Shown: in pieces, positions 25,097 to 38,604 of the stretch
How the letters are laid out: each line of letters opens with the position of its first letter
Numbering within the stretch: position 1 is the first letter of the stretch
Assembly (NCBI RefSeq): GCF_032854445.1
Contig: NW_027018100.1
Location: 18,420-82,419 of the forward strand
DNA length: 64,000 nucleotides
Direction of reading: 5' to 3'
Source: Liolophura sinensis
Lineage: Eukaryota > Mollusca > Polyplacophora > Chitonida > Chitonidae
Made by a program: the position numbers and the translations under genes
The notes under the pieces: model-generated
Seen by the model: the letters and a program-made list of their open reading frames with translations, nothing else
The model's database searches: none
What the model was told of the DNA's origin: nothing

Positions 25097-27845
25097 CAAA
25101 TGAATAATCATTGATGTCAAGATCACGTGCCCAGCAACGGCTCTTACTCCATGGAAACCAAGGAAATTTGCAATTTTTCAACAGCTGGAGATGCCTGACC
25201 CAATTGCGCATCTTTTGGCACCTTATTGATGTGGGTCAGTGTTCAATTGTACTTTTTACAGCGGACTGTATCAAGTACCTTGTGTTTTTTTATATACAAA
25301 TGGTGTGGTTTTTCTACATGTAGATAAAGACATTGAGTTTGTCTTCGACTTAGAAGTAAGACATTTGCTGGGTGAGTTAAATGGGCTTGGCCCAAAGATT
25401 TGACGTCGTCTGGGCTACCGAAGGGCACATAACTTATAATGAAAAGTTGAATATAGTAATGACCAGTCGCGATTGTACATAGTTAATGTAGCCGATTTCA
25501 ATTCGCAAAAAGACCAGGTAAAAATCCAAAAGTGGAAAAACTGTTCCAATGCTGCTGGTAAGAGGCTAATCCGACGTATTTTTTGACGAGAAATCGAATG
25601 GTGCAAACCGCGTTGCTCTCCGACCAATACTTTTGGCTGTAGCCACAAATGAATAATCATTGATGTCAAGATCACGTGCCCAGCAACGGCTCTTACTCCA
25701 TGGAAACCAAGGAAATTTGCAATTTTTCAACAGCTGGAGATGCCTGGCCCAATTGCGCATCTTTTGGCACCTTATTGATGTGGGTCAGTGTTCAATTGTA
25801 CTTTTTACAGCGGACTGTATCAAGTACCTTGTGTTTTTTTTATATACAAATGGTGTGGTTTTTCTACATGTAGATAAAGACATTGAGTTTGTCTTCGACT
25901 TAGAAGTAAGACAACTGCTGGGTGAGTTAAATGGGCTTGGCCCAAAGATTTGACGTCGTCTGGGCTACCGAAGGGCACATAACTTATAATGAAAAGTTGA
26001 ATATAGTAATGACCAGTCGCGATTGTACATAGTTAATGTAGCCGATTTCAATTAGAAAAAATACCAGGCAAAAATCCAAAAGTGGAAAAACTGCTCCAAT
26101 GCTGCTGGTAAGAGGCTAATCCGACGTATTTTTTGACGAGAAATCGAATGGTGCAAACCGCGTTGCTCTCCGACCAATACTTTTGGCTGTAGCCACAAAT
26201 GAATAATCATTGATGTCAAGATCACGTGCCCAGCAACGGCTCTTACTCCATGGAAACCAAGGAAATTTGCAATTTTTCAACAGCTGGAGATGCCTGGCCC
26301 AATTGCGCATCTTTTGGCACCTTATTGATGTGGGTCAGTGTTCAATTGTACTTTTTACAGCGGACTGTATCAAGTACCTTGTGTTTTTTTTATATACAAA
26401 TGGTGTGGTTTTTCTACATGTAGATAAAGACATTGAGTTTGTCTTCGACTTAGAAGTAAGACAACTGCTGGGTGAATTAAATGGGCTTGGCCCAAAGATT
26501 TGACGTCGTCTGGGCTACCGAAGGGCACATAACTTATAATGAAAAGTTGAATATAGTAATGACCAGTCGCGATTGTACATAGTTAATGTAGCCAATTTCA
26601 ATTAGCAAAAAGACCAGGTAAAAATCCAAAAGTGGAAAAACTGTTCCAATGCTGCTGGTAAGAGGCTAATCCGACGTATTTTTTGACGAGAAATCGAATG
26701 GTGCAAACCGCGTTGCTCTCCGACCAATACTTTTGGCTGTAGCCACAAATGAATAATCATTGATGTCAAGATCACGTGCCCAGCAACGGCTCTTACTCCA
26801 TGGAAACCAAGGAAATTTGCAATTTTTCAACACCTGGAGATGCCTGGCCCAATTGCGCATCTTTTGGCACCTTATTGATGTGGGTCAGTGTTCAATTGTA
26901 CTTTTTACATCAGACTTTATCATGTACCTTGTGTTTTTTTTATATACAAATGGTGTGGTTTTTCTACATGTAGATAAAGACATTGAGTTTGTCTTCGACT
27001 TAGAAGTAAGACATTTGCTGGGTGAGTTAAATGGGCTTGGCCCAAAGATTTGACGTCGTCTGGGCTACCGAAGGGCACATAACTTATAATGAAAAGTTGA
27101 ATATAGTAATGACCAGTCGCGATTGTACATAGTTAATGTAGCCGATTTCAATTAGCAAAAAGACCAGGCAAAAATCCAAAAGTGGAAAAACTGTTCCAAT
27201 GCTGCTGGTAAGAGGCTAATCCGACGTATTTTTTGACGATAAATCGAATGGTGCAAACCGCGTTGCTCTCCGACCAATACTTTTGGCTGTAGCCACAAAT
27301 GAATAATCATTGATGTCAAGATCACGTGCCCAGCAACTGCTCTTACTCCATGGAAACCAAGGAAATTTGCAATTTTTCAACAGCTGGAGATGCCTGGCCC
27401 AATTGCGCATCTTTTGGCACCTTATTGATGTGGGTCAGTGTTCAATTGTACTTTTTACAGCAGACTGTATCAAGTACCTTGTGTTTTTTTTCTATACAAA
27501 TGGTGTGGTTTTTCTACATGTAGATAAAGACATTGAGTTTGTCTTCGACTTAGAAGTAAGACATTTGCTGGGTGAGTTAAATGGGCTTGGCCCAAAGATT
27601 TGACGTCGTCTGGGCTACCGAAGGGCACATAACTTATAATGAAAAGTTGAATATAGTAATGACCAGTCGCGATTGTACATAGTTAATGTAGCCGATTTCA
27701 ATTAGAAAAAATACCAGGCAAAAATCCAAAAGTGGAAAAACTGCTCCAATGCTGCTGGTAAGAGGCTAATCCGACGTATTTTTTGACGAGAAATCGAATG
27801 GTGCAAACCGCGTTGCTCTCCGACCAATACTTTTGGCTGTAGCCA
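25097..27845. repeat. Five-monomer block, second A-led copy
   Basis: Starts are 25097, 25646, 26196, 26746 and 27296. The order is A/T7 with 424T; Q with 411A/417T and 450C (gctcc); Q with gaattaaat; a P left end joined to h2; then C with 167A, ttctata after the T-run, and 450C. The second and third copies recur 11 monomers later at 31694 and 32244. The P/h2 combination at 26746 is not seen elsewhere and looks like a recombinant. Confidence 0.87.
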
Positions 27846-30593
27846 CAAATGAATAATCATTGATGTCAAGATCACGTGCCCAGCAACGGCTCTTACTCCA
27901 TGGAAACCAAGGAAATTTGCAATTTTTCAACAGCTGGAGATGCCTGACCCAATTGCGCATCTTTTGGCACCTTATTGATGTGGGTCAGTGTTCAATTGTA
28001 CTTTTTACAGCGGACTGTATCAAGTACCTTGTGTTTTTTTATATACAAATGGTGTGGTTTTTCTACATGTAGATAAAGACATTGAGTTTGTCTTCGACTT
28101 AGAAGTAAGACATTTGCTGGGTGAGTTAAATGGGCTTGGCCCAAAGATTTGACGTCGTCTGGGCTACCGAAGGGCACATAACTTATAATGAAAAGTTGAA
28201 TATAGTAATGACCAGTCGCGATTGTACATAGTTAATGTAGCCGATTTCAATTCGCAAAAAGACCAGGTAAAAATCCAAAAGTGGAAAAACTGTTCCAATG
28301 CTGCTGGTAAGAGGCTAATCCGACGTATTTTTTGACGAGAAATCGAATGGTGCAAACCGCGTTGCTCTCCGACCAATACTTTTGGCTGTAGCCACAAATG
28401 AATAATCATTGATGTCAAGATCACGTGCCCAGCAACGGCTCTTACTCCATGGAAACCAAGGAAATTTGCAATTTTTCAACAGCTGGAGATGCCTGGCCCA
28501 ATTGCGCATCTTTTGGCACCTTATTGATGTGGGTCAGTGTTCAATTGTACTTTTTACAGCGGACTGTATCAAGTACCTTGTGTTTTTTTTATATACAAAT
28601 GGTGTGGTTTTTCTACATGTAGATAAAGACATTGAGTTTGTCTTCGACTTAGAAGTAAGACAACTGCTGGGTGAGTTAAATGGGCTTGGCCCAAAGATTT
28701 GACGTCGTCTGGGCTACCGAAGGGCACATAACTTATAATGAAAAGTTGAATATAGTAATGACCAGTCGCGATTGTACATAGTTAATGTAGCCGATTTCAA
28801 TTAGCAAAAAGACCAGACAAAAATCCAAAAGTGGAAAAACTGTTCCAATGCTGCTGGTAAGAGGCTAATCCGACGTATTTTTGACGAGAAATCGAATGGT
28901 GCAAACCGCGTTGCTCTCCGACCAATACTTTTGGCTGTAGCCACAAATGAATAATCATTGATGTCAAGATCACGTGCCCAGCAACTGCTCTTACTCCATG
29001 GAAACCAAGGAAATTTGCAATTTTTCAACAGCTGGAGATGCCTGGCCCAATTGCGCATCTTTTGGCACCTTATTGATGTGGGTCAGTGTTCAATTGTACT
29101 TTTTACAGCAGACTGTATCAAGTACCTTGTGTTTTTTTTCTATACAAATGGTGTGGTTTTTCTACATGTAGATAAAGACATTGAGTTTGTCTTCGACTTA
29201 GAAGTAAGACATTTGCTGGGTGAGTTAAATGGGCTTGGCCCAAAGATTTGACGTCGTCTGGGCTACCGAAGGGCACATAACTTATAATGAAAAGTTGAAT
29301 ATAGTAATGACCAGTCGCGATTGTACATAGTTAATGTAGCCGATTTCAATTAGAAAAAATACCAGGCAAAAATCCAAAAGTGGAAAAACTGCTCCAATGC
29401 TGCTGGTAAGAGGCTAATCCGACGTATTTTTTGACGAGAAATCGAATGGTGCAAACCGCGTTGCTCTCCGACCAATACTTTTGGCTGTAGCCACAAATGA
29501 ATAATCATTGATGTCAAGATCACGTGCCCAGCAACGGCTCTTACTCCATGGAAACCAAGGAAATTTGCAATTTTTCAACAGCTGGAGATGCCTGGCCCAA
29601 TTGCGCATCTTTTGGCACCTTATTGATGTGGGTCAGTGTTCAATTGTACTTTTTACAGCGGACTGTATCAAGTACCTTGTGTTTTTTTTATATACAAATG
29701 GTGTGGTTTTTCTACATGTAGATAAAAACATTGAGTTTGTCTTCGACTTAGAAGTAAGACATTTGCTGGGTGAGTTAAATGGGCTTGGCCCAAAGATTTG
29801 ACGTCGTCTGGGCTACCGAAGGGCACATAACTTATAATGAAAAGTTGAATATAGTAATGACCAGTCGCGATTGTACATAGTTAATGTAGCCGATTTCAAT
29901 TCGCAAAAAGACCAGGCAAAAATCCAAAAGTAGAAAAACTGTTCCAATGCTGCTGGTAAGAGGCTAATCCGACCTATTTTTTGACGAGAAATCGAATGGT
30001 GCAAACCGCGTTGCTCTCCGACCAATACTTTTGGCTATAGCCACAAATGAATAATCATTGATGTCAAGATCACGTGCCCAGCAACGGCTCTTACTCCATG
30101 GAAACCAAGGAAATTTGCAATTTTTCAACAGCTGGAGATGCCTGGCCCAATTGCGCATCTTTTGCCACCTTATTGATGTGGGTCAGTGTTCAATTGTACT
30201 TTTTACAGCGGACTGTATCAAGTACCTTGTGTTTTTTTTATATACAAATGGTGTGGTTCTTCTACATGTAGATAAAGACATTGAGTTTGTCTTCGACTTA
30301 GAAGTGAGACATTTGCTGGGTGAGTTAAATGGGCTTGGCCCAAAGATTTGACGTCGTCTGGGCTACCGAAGGCCACATAACTTATAATGAAAAGTTGAAT
30401 ATAGTAATGACCAGTCGCGATTGTACATAGTTAATGTAGCCGATTTCAATTAGCAAAAAGACCTGGCAAAAATCCAAAAGTGGAAAAACTGTTCCAATGC
30501 TGCTGGTAAGAGGCTAATCCGACGTATTTTTTGACGAGAAATCGATTGGTGCAAACCGCGTTGCTCTCCGACCAATACTTTTGGCTGTAGCCA
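27846..30593. repeat. Five-monomer block, third A-led copy
   Basis: Starts are 27846, 28395, 28944, 29494 and 30044. The order is A/T7 with 424T; Q with agacaaaa; C with 167A, ttctata and 450C (same as 27296); H with 439A, 544A and a private aaaaaca; then 216C/gaagtgag/330C/421T with tttgccacc. A single T is missing from the gtatttttgac run near 28880. The first three copies match 25097, 25646 (left part) and 27296 of the preceding block. Confidence 0.87.
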
Positions 30594-33500
30594 CAAATGA
30601 ATAATCATTGATGTCAAGATCACGTTCCCAGCAACGGCTCTTACTCCATGGAAACCAAGGAAATTTGCAATTTTTCAACAGCTGGAGATGCCTGGCCCAA
30701 TTGCGCATCTTTTGGCACCTTATTGATGTGGGTCAGTGTTCAATTGTACTTTTTACATCAGACTTAATCATGTACCTTGTGTTTTTTTTATATACAAATG
30801 GTGTGGTTTTTCTACATGTAGATAAAGACATTGAGTTTGTCTTCGACTTAGAAGTAAGACATTTGCTGGGTGAGTTAAATGGGCTTGGCCCAAAGATTTG
30901 ACGTCGTCTGGGCTACCGAAGGGCACATAACTTATAATGAAAAGTTGAATATAGTAATGACCAGTCGCGATTGTACATAGTTAATGTAGCCGATTTCAAT
31001 TAGAAAAAATACCAGGCAAAAATCCAAAAGTGGAAAAACTGTTAAAATGCTGCTGGTAAGAGGCTAATCCGACGTATTTTTTGACGAGAAATCGAATGGT
31101 GCAAACCGCGTTGCTCTCCGACCAATACTTTTGGCTGTAGCCACAAATGAATAATAATTGATGTCAAGATCACGTGCCCAGCAACGGCTCTTACTACATG
31201 GAAACCAAGGAAATTTGCAATTTTTCAACAGCTGGAGATGCCTGGCCCAATTGCGCATCTTTTGGCACCTTATTGATGTGGGTCAGTGTTCAATTGTACT
31301 TTTTACAGCAGACTGTATCATGTACCTTGTGTTTTTTTTATATACAAATGGTGTGGTTTTTCTACATGTAGATAAAGACATTGAGTTTGTCTTCGACTTA
31401 GAAGTAAGACATTTGCTGGGTGAGTTAAATGGGCTTGGCCCAAAGATTTGACGTCGTCTGGGCTACCGAAGGGCACATAACTTATAATGAAAAGTTGAAT
31501 ATAGTAATGACCAGTCGCGATTGTACATAGTTAATGTAGCCGATTTCAATTCGCAAAAAGACCAGGTAAAAATCCAAAAGTGGAAAAACTGTTCCAATGC
31601 TGCTGGTAAGAGGCTAATCCGACGTATTTTTTGACGAGAAATCGAATGGTGCAAACCGCGTTGCTCTCCGACCAATACTTTTGGCTGTAGCCACAAATGA
31701 ATAATCATTGATTTCAAGATCATGTGCCCAGCAACGGCTCTTACTCCATGGAAACCAAGGAAATTTGCAATTTTTCAACAGCTGGAGATGCCTGGCCCAA
31801 TTGCGCATCTTTTGGCACCTTATTGATGTGGGTCAGTGTTCAATTGTACTTTTTACAGCGGACTGTATCAAGTACCTTGTGTTTTTTTTATATACAAATG
31901 GTGTGGTTTTTCTACATGTAGATAAAGACATTGAGTTTGTCTTCGACTTAGAAGTAAGACAACTGCTGGGTGAGTTAAATGGGCTTGGCCCAAAGATTTG
32001 ACGTCGTCTGGGCTACCGAAGGGCACATAACTTATAATGAAAAGTTGAATATAGTAATGACCAGTCGCGATTGTACATAGTTAATGTAGCCGATTTCAAT
32101 TAGAAAAAATACCAGGCAAAAATCCAAAAGTGGAAAAACTGCTCCAATGCTGCTGGTAAGAGGCTAATCCGACGTATTTTTTGACGAGAAATCGAATGGT
32201 GCAAACCGCGTTGCTCTCCGACCAATACTTTTGGCTGTAGCCACAAATGAATAATCATTGATGTCAAGATCACGTGCCCAGCAACGGCTCTTACTCCATG
32301 GAAACCAAGGAAATTTGCAATTTTTCAACAGCTGGAGATGCCTGGCCCAATTGCGCATCTTTTGGCACCTTATTGATGTGGGTCAGTGTTCAATTGTACT
32401 TTTTACAGCGGACTGTATCAAGTACCTTGTGTTTTTTTTATATACAAATGGTGTGGTTTTTCTACATGTAGATAAAGACATTGAGTTTGTCTTCGACTTA
32501 GAAGTAAGACAACTGCTGGGTGAATTAAATGGGCTTGGCCCAAAGATTTGACGTCGTCCGGGCTACCGAAGGGCACATAACTTATAATGAAAAGTTGAAT
32601 ATAGTAATGACCAGTCGCGATTGTACATAGTTAATGTAGCCGATTTCAATTAGCAAAAAGACCAGGTAAAAATCCAAAAGTGGAAAAACTGTTCCAATGC
32701 TGCTGGTAAGAGGCTAATCCGACGTATTTTTTGACGAGAAATCGAATGGTGCAAACCGCGTTGCTCTCCGACCAATACTTTTGGCTGTAGCCACAAATGA
32801 ATAATCATTGATGTCAAGATCACGTGCCCAGCAACGGCTCTTACTCCATGGAAACCAAGGAAATTTGCAATTTTTCAACACCTGGAGATGCCTGGCCCAA
32901 TTGCGCATCTTTTGGCACCTTATTGATGTGGGTCAGTGTTCAATTGTACTTTTTACAGCGGACTGTATCAAGTACCTTGTGTTTTTTTTATATACAAATG
33001 GTGTGGTTTTTCTACATGTAGATAAAGACATTGAGTTTGTCTTCGACTTAGAAGTAAGACATTTGCTGGGTGAGTTAAATGGGCTTGGCCCAAAGATTTG
33101 ACGTCGTCTGGGCTACCGAAGGGCACATAACTTATCATGAAAAGTTGAATATAGTAATGACCAGTCGCGATTGTACATAGTTAATGTAGCCGATTTCAAT
33201 TCGCAAAAAGACCAGGCAAAAATCCAAAAGTAGAAAAACTGTTCCAATGCTGCTGGTAAGAGGCTAATCCGACGTATTTTTTGACGAGAAATCGAATGGT
33301 GCAAACCGCGTTACTCTCCGACCAATACTTTTGGCTGTAGCCACAAATGAATAATCATTGATGTCAAGATCACGTGCCCGGCAACGGCTCTTACTCCATG
33401 GAAACCAAGGAAATTTGCAATTTTTCAACACCTGGAGATGCCTGGCCCAATTGCGCATCTTTTGGCACCTTATTGATGTGGGTCAGTGTTCAATTGTACT

Positions 33501-34442
33501 TTTTACAGGGGACTGTATCAAGTACCTTGTGTTTTTTTTATATACAAATGGTGTAGTTTTTCTACATGTAGATAAGGACATTGAGTTTGTCTTCGACTTA
33601 GAAGTAAGACATTTGCTGGGTGAGTTAAATGGGCTTGGCCCAAAGATTTGACGTCGTCTGGGCTACCGAAGGGCACATAACTTATAATGAAAAGTTGAAT
33701 ATAGTAATGACCAGTCGCGATTGTACATAGTTAATGTAGCCGATTTCAATTCGCAAAAAGACCAGGCAAAAATCCAAAAGTAGAAAAACTGTTCCAATGC
33801 TGCTGGTAAGAGGCTAATCCGACGTATTGTTTGACGAGAAATCGAATGGTGCAAACCGCGTTGCTCTCCGACCAATACTTTTGGCTGTAGCCACAAATGA
33901 ATAATCATTGATGTCAAGATCACGTGCCCAGCAACGGCTCTTACTCCATGGAAACCAAGGAAATTTGCAATTTTTCAACAGCTGGAGATGCCTGGCCCAA
34001 TTGCGCATCTTTTGGCACCTTATTGATGTGGGTCAGTGTTCAATTGTACTTTTTACATCAGACTTTATCATGTACCTTGTGTTTTTTTATATACAAATGG
34101 TGTGGTTTTTCTACATGTAGATAAAGACATTGAGTTTGTCTTCGACTTAGAAGTAAGACATTTGCTGGGTGAGTTAAATGGGCTTGGCCCAAAGATTTGA
34201 CGTCGTCTGGGCTACCGAAGGCCACATAACTTATAATGAAAAGTTGAATATAGTAATGACCAGTCGCGATTGTACATAGTTAATGTAGCCGATTTCAATT
34301 AGCAAAAAGACCAGGCAAAAATCCAAAAGTGGAAAAACTGTTCCAATGCTGCTGGTAAGAGGCTAATCCGACGTATTTTTTGACGAGAAATCGAATGGTG
34401 CAAACCGCGTTGCTCTCCGACCAATACTTTTGGCTGTAGCCA
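30594..34442. repeat. Seven mixed monomers: h2, 53A/178T, X, Q, P, P, h2
   Basis: Starts are 30594, 31144, 31694, 32244, 32794, 33344 and 33894. The copy at 30594 has cacgttccc, which destroys CACGTG, and acttaatcatg. The copy at 31694 is X (gatttcaag, catgtg) joined to a Q/450C right end like 25646. The copy at 33344 has several private substitutions (cccggcaacgg, caggggactg, gtgtagttt, ataaggac). The copy at 33894 is h2 with T7 and 330C. Order matches 24547-27295 eleven monomers upstream, with X as the main difference. Confidence 0.85.
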
Positions 34443-36642
34443 CAAATGAATAATCATTGATGTCAAGATCACGTGCCCAGCAACGGCTCTTACTCCATGG
34501 AAACCAAGGAAATTTGCAATTTTTCAACAGCTGGAGATGCCTGGCCCAATTGCGCATCTTTTGGCACCTTATTGATGTGGGTCAGTGTTCAATTGTACTT
34601 TTTACATCAGACTTTATCATGTACCTTGTGTTTTTTTTATATACAAATGGTGTGGTTTTTCTACATGTAGATAAAGACATTGAGTTTGTCTTCGACTTAG
34701 AAGTAAGACATTTGCTGGGTGAGTTAAATGGGCTTGGCCCAAAGATTTGACGTCGTCTGGGCTACCGAAGGGCACATAACTTATAATGAAAAGTTGAATA
34801 TAGTAATGACCAGTCGCGATTGTACATAGTTAATGTAGCCGATTTCAATTAGAAAAAATACCAGGCAAAAATCCAAAAGTGGAAAAACTGTTAAAATGCT
34901 GCTGGTAAGAGGCTAATCCGACGTATTTTTTGACGAGAAATCGAATGGTGCAAACCGCGTTGCTCTCCGACCAATACTTTTGGCTGTAGCCACAAATGAA
35001 TAATCATTGATTTCAAGATCATGTGCCCAGCAACGGCTCTTACTCCATGGAAACCAAGGAAATTTGCAATTTTTCAACAGCTGGAGATGCCTGGCCCAAT
35101 TGCGCATCTTTTGGCACCTTATTGATGTGGGTCAGTGTTCAATTGTACTTTTTACAGCGGACTGTATCAAGTACCTTGTGTTTTTTTTATATACAAATGG
35201 TGTGGTTTTTCTACATGTAGATAAAGACATTGAGTTTGTCTTCGACTTAGAAGTAAGACATTTGCTGGGTGAGTTAAATGGGCTTGGCCCAAAGATTTGA
35301 CGTCGTCTGGGCTACCGAAGGGCACATAACTTATAATGAAAAGTTGAATATAGTAATGACCAGTCGCGATTGTACATAGTTAATGTAGCCGATTTCAATT
35401 CGCAAAAAGACCAGGCAAAAATCCAAAAGTGGAAAAACTGTTCCAATGCTGCTGGTAAGAGGCTAATCCGACGTATTTTTTGACGAGAAATCGAATGGTG
35501 CAAACCGCGTTGCTCTCCGACCAATACTTTTGGCTGTAGCCACAAATGAATAATCATTGATGTCAAGATCACGTGCCCAGCAACGGCTCTTACTCCATGG
35601 AAACCAAGGAAATTTGCAATTTTTCAACAGCTGGAGATGCCTGGCCCAATTGCGCATCTTTTGGCACCTTATTAATGTGGGTCAGTGTTAAATTGTACTT
35701 TTTACAGCGGACTGTATCAAGTACCTTGTGTTTTTTTTATATACAAATGGTGTGGTTTTTCTACATGTAGATAAAGGACATTGAGTTTGTCTTCGACTTA
35801 GAAGTAAGACAACTGCTGGGTGAGTTAAATGGGCTTGGCCCAAAGATTTGACGTCGTCTGGGCTACGAAGGGCACATAACTTATAATGAAAAGTTGAATA
35901 TAGTAATGACCAGTCGCGATTGTACATAGTTAATGTAGCCGATTTCAATTAGCAAAAAGACCTGGCAAAAATCCAAAAGTGGAAAAACTGTTCCAATGCT
36001 GCTGGTAAGAGGCTAATCCGACGTATTTTTTGACGAGAAATCGAATGGTGCAAACCGCGTTGCTCTCCGACCAATATTTTTGGCTGTAGCCACAAATGAA
36101 TAATCATTGATGTCAAGATCACGTGCCCAGCAACTCCTCTTACTCCATGGAAACCAAGGAAATTTGCAATTTTTCAACAGCTGGAGATGCCTGGCCCAAT
36201 TGCGCATCTTTTGGCACCTTATTGATGTGGGTCATTGGTTAAATTGTACTTTTTACAGCGGACTGTATCAAGTACCTTGTGTTTTTTTTATATACAAATG
36301 GTGTGGTTTTTCTACATGTAGATAAAGACATTGAGTTTGTCTTCGACTTAGAAGTAAGACAACTGCTGGGTGAGTTAAATGGGCTTGGCCCAAAGATTTG
36401 ACGTCGTCTGGGCTACCGAAGGGCACATAACTTATAATGAAAAGTTGAATATAGTAATGACCAGTCGCGATTGTACATAGTTAATGTAGCCGATTTCAAT
36501 TAGAAAAAACACCAGGCAAAAATCCAAAAGTGGAAAAACTGTTCCAATGCTGCTGGTAAGAGGCTAATCGACGTATTTTTAGACGAGAAATCGAATGGTG
36601 CAAACCGCGTTGATCTCCGACCAATACTTTTGGCTGTAGCCA
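34443..36642. repeat. Four monomers h2-X-N-S, copy 1 of an 11-monomer duplication
   Basis: Starts are 34443, 34993, 35543 and 36093. The order is h2 with 451A452A; X with H and 409C; N with Q, 421T and 535T; S with 143T and Q. The same order recurs at 40492-42691, 6,049 bp downstream. Private indels occur in the last two: aaaggac, ctacgaagg, cattggtt, an aatcgacg loss and tttttagacg. The downstream copies lack all of these. Confidence 0.88.
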
Positions 36643-38318
36643 CAAATGAATAATTATTGATGTCAAGATCACGTGCCCAGCAACTGCTCTTACTCCATGA
36701 AACCAAGGAAATTTGCAATTTTTCAACAGCTGGAGATGCCTGGCCCAATTGCGCATCTTTTGGCACCTTATTGATGTGGGTCAGTGTTAAATTGTACTTT
36801 TTACAGCGGACTGTATCAAGTACCTTGTGTTTTTTTTATATACAAATGGTGTGGTTTTTCTACATGTAGATAAAGACATTGAGTTTGTCTTCGACTTAGA
36901 AGTAAGACAACTTCTGGGTGAGTTAAATGGGCTTGGCCCAAAGATTTGACGTCGTCTGGGCTACCGAAGGGCACATAACTTATAATGAAAAGTTGAATAT
37001 AGTAATGACCAGTCGCGATTGTACATAGTTAATGTAGCCGATTTCAATTAGAAAAAACACCAGGCAAAAATCCAACAAGTGGAAAAACTGTTCCAATGCT
37101 GCTGGTAAGAGGCTAATCCGACGTATTTTTTGACGAGAAATCGAATGGTGCAAACCACGTTGCTCTCCGACTAATACTTTTGGCTGTAGCCACAAATGAA
37201 TAATCATTGATGTCAAGATCACGTGCCCAGCAACGGCTCTCACTCCATGGAAACCAAGGAAATTTGCAATTTTTCAACAGCTGGAGATGCCTGACCCAAT
37301 TGCGCATCTTTTGGCACCTTATTGATGTGGGTCAGTGTTCAATTGTACTTTTTACAGCGGACTGTATCAAGTACCTTGTGTTTTTTTATATACAAATGGT
37401 GTGGTTTTTCTACATGTAGATAAAGACATTGAGTTTGTCTTCGACTTAGAAGTAAGACATTTGCTGGGTGAGTTAAATGGGCTTGGCCCAAAGATTTGAC
37501 GTCGTCTGGGCTACCGAAGGGCACATAACTTATAATGAAAAGTTGAAAATAGTAATGACCAGTCGCGATTGTACATAGTTAATGTAGCCGATTTCAATTC
37601 GCAAAAAGACCAGGCAAAAATCCAAAAGTGGAAAAACTGTTCCAATGCTGCTGGTAAGAGGCTAATCCGACGTATTTTTTGACGAGAAATCGAATGGTGC
37701 AAACCGCGTTGCTCTCCGACCAATACTTTTGGCTGTAGCCACAAATGAATAATCATTGATGTCAAGATCACGTGCCCAGCGACGGCTCTTACTCCATGGA
37801 AACCAAGGAAATTTGCAATTTTTCAACAGCTGGAGATGCCTGGCCCAATTGCGCATCTTTTGGCACCTTATTGATGTGGGTCAGTGTTCAATTGTACTTT
37901 TTACAGCGGACTGTATCAAGTACCTTGTGTTTTTTTTATATACAAATGGTGTGGTTTTTCTACATGTAGATAAAGACATTGAGTTTGTCTTCGACTTAGA
38001 AGTAAGACAACTGCTGGGTGAGTTAAATGGGCTTGGCCCAAAGATTTGACGTCGTCTGGGCTACCGAAGGGCACATAACTTATAATGAAAAGTTGAATAT
38101 AGTAATGACCAGTCGCGATTGTACATAGTTAATGTAGCCGATTTCAATTAGAAAAAAGACCAGGCAAAAATCCAAAAGTGGAAAAACTGTTCCAATGCTG
38201 CTGGTAAGAGGCTAATCCGACGTATTTTTTGACGAGAAATCGAATGGTGCAAACCGCGTTGCTCTCCGACCAATACTTTTGGCTGTAGCCACAAATGAAT
38301 AATCATTGATGTCAAGAT

Positions 38319-38324
38319 CACGTG
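38319..38324. promoter_or_regulatory. CACGTG palindrome (E-box/G-box match), repeated per monomer
   Basis: Monomer positions 28-33. bHLH and plant bZIP factors bind CACGTG, so an array of about 115 copies could act as a sink for such a factor. It is lost in X monomers (catgtg at 31694, 34993, 41042, 58095, 61397) and at 30594 (cacgtt). Binding is not shown by the sequence. Confidence 0.2.
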
Positions 38325-38596
38325 CCCAGCAACGGCTCTTACTCCATGGAAACCAAGGAAATTTGCAATTTTTCAACACCTGGAGATGCCTGGCCCAATT
38401 GCGCATCTTTTGGCACCTTATTGATGTGGGTCAGTGTTCAATTGTACTTTTTACAGCGGACTGTATCAAGTACCTTGTGTTTTTTTTATATACAAATGGT
38501 GTGGTTTTTCTACATGTAGATAAAGACATTGAGTTTGTCTTCGACTTAGAAGTAAGACATTTGCTGGGTGAGTTAAATGGGCTTGGCCCAAAGATT

Positions 38597-38604
38597 TGAC
38601 GTCG
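38597..38604. promoter_or_regulatory. TGACGTCG, CRE-like site, repeated per monomer
   Basis: Monomer positions 306-313 match seven of eight bases of the CREB/ATF site TGACGTCA and contain the GACGTC palindrome. The site is changed to TCACGTCG at about 856, 2849 and 11649. A chance match is quite possible. Confidence 0.15.

Noticed and set aside
38578-38590. Bacterial-type terminator hairpin tgggc-ttg-gccca
   Set aside because: The stem is only 5 bp, there is no T-run after it, and nothing else in the window is prokaryotic.
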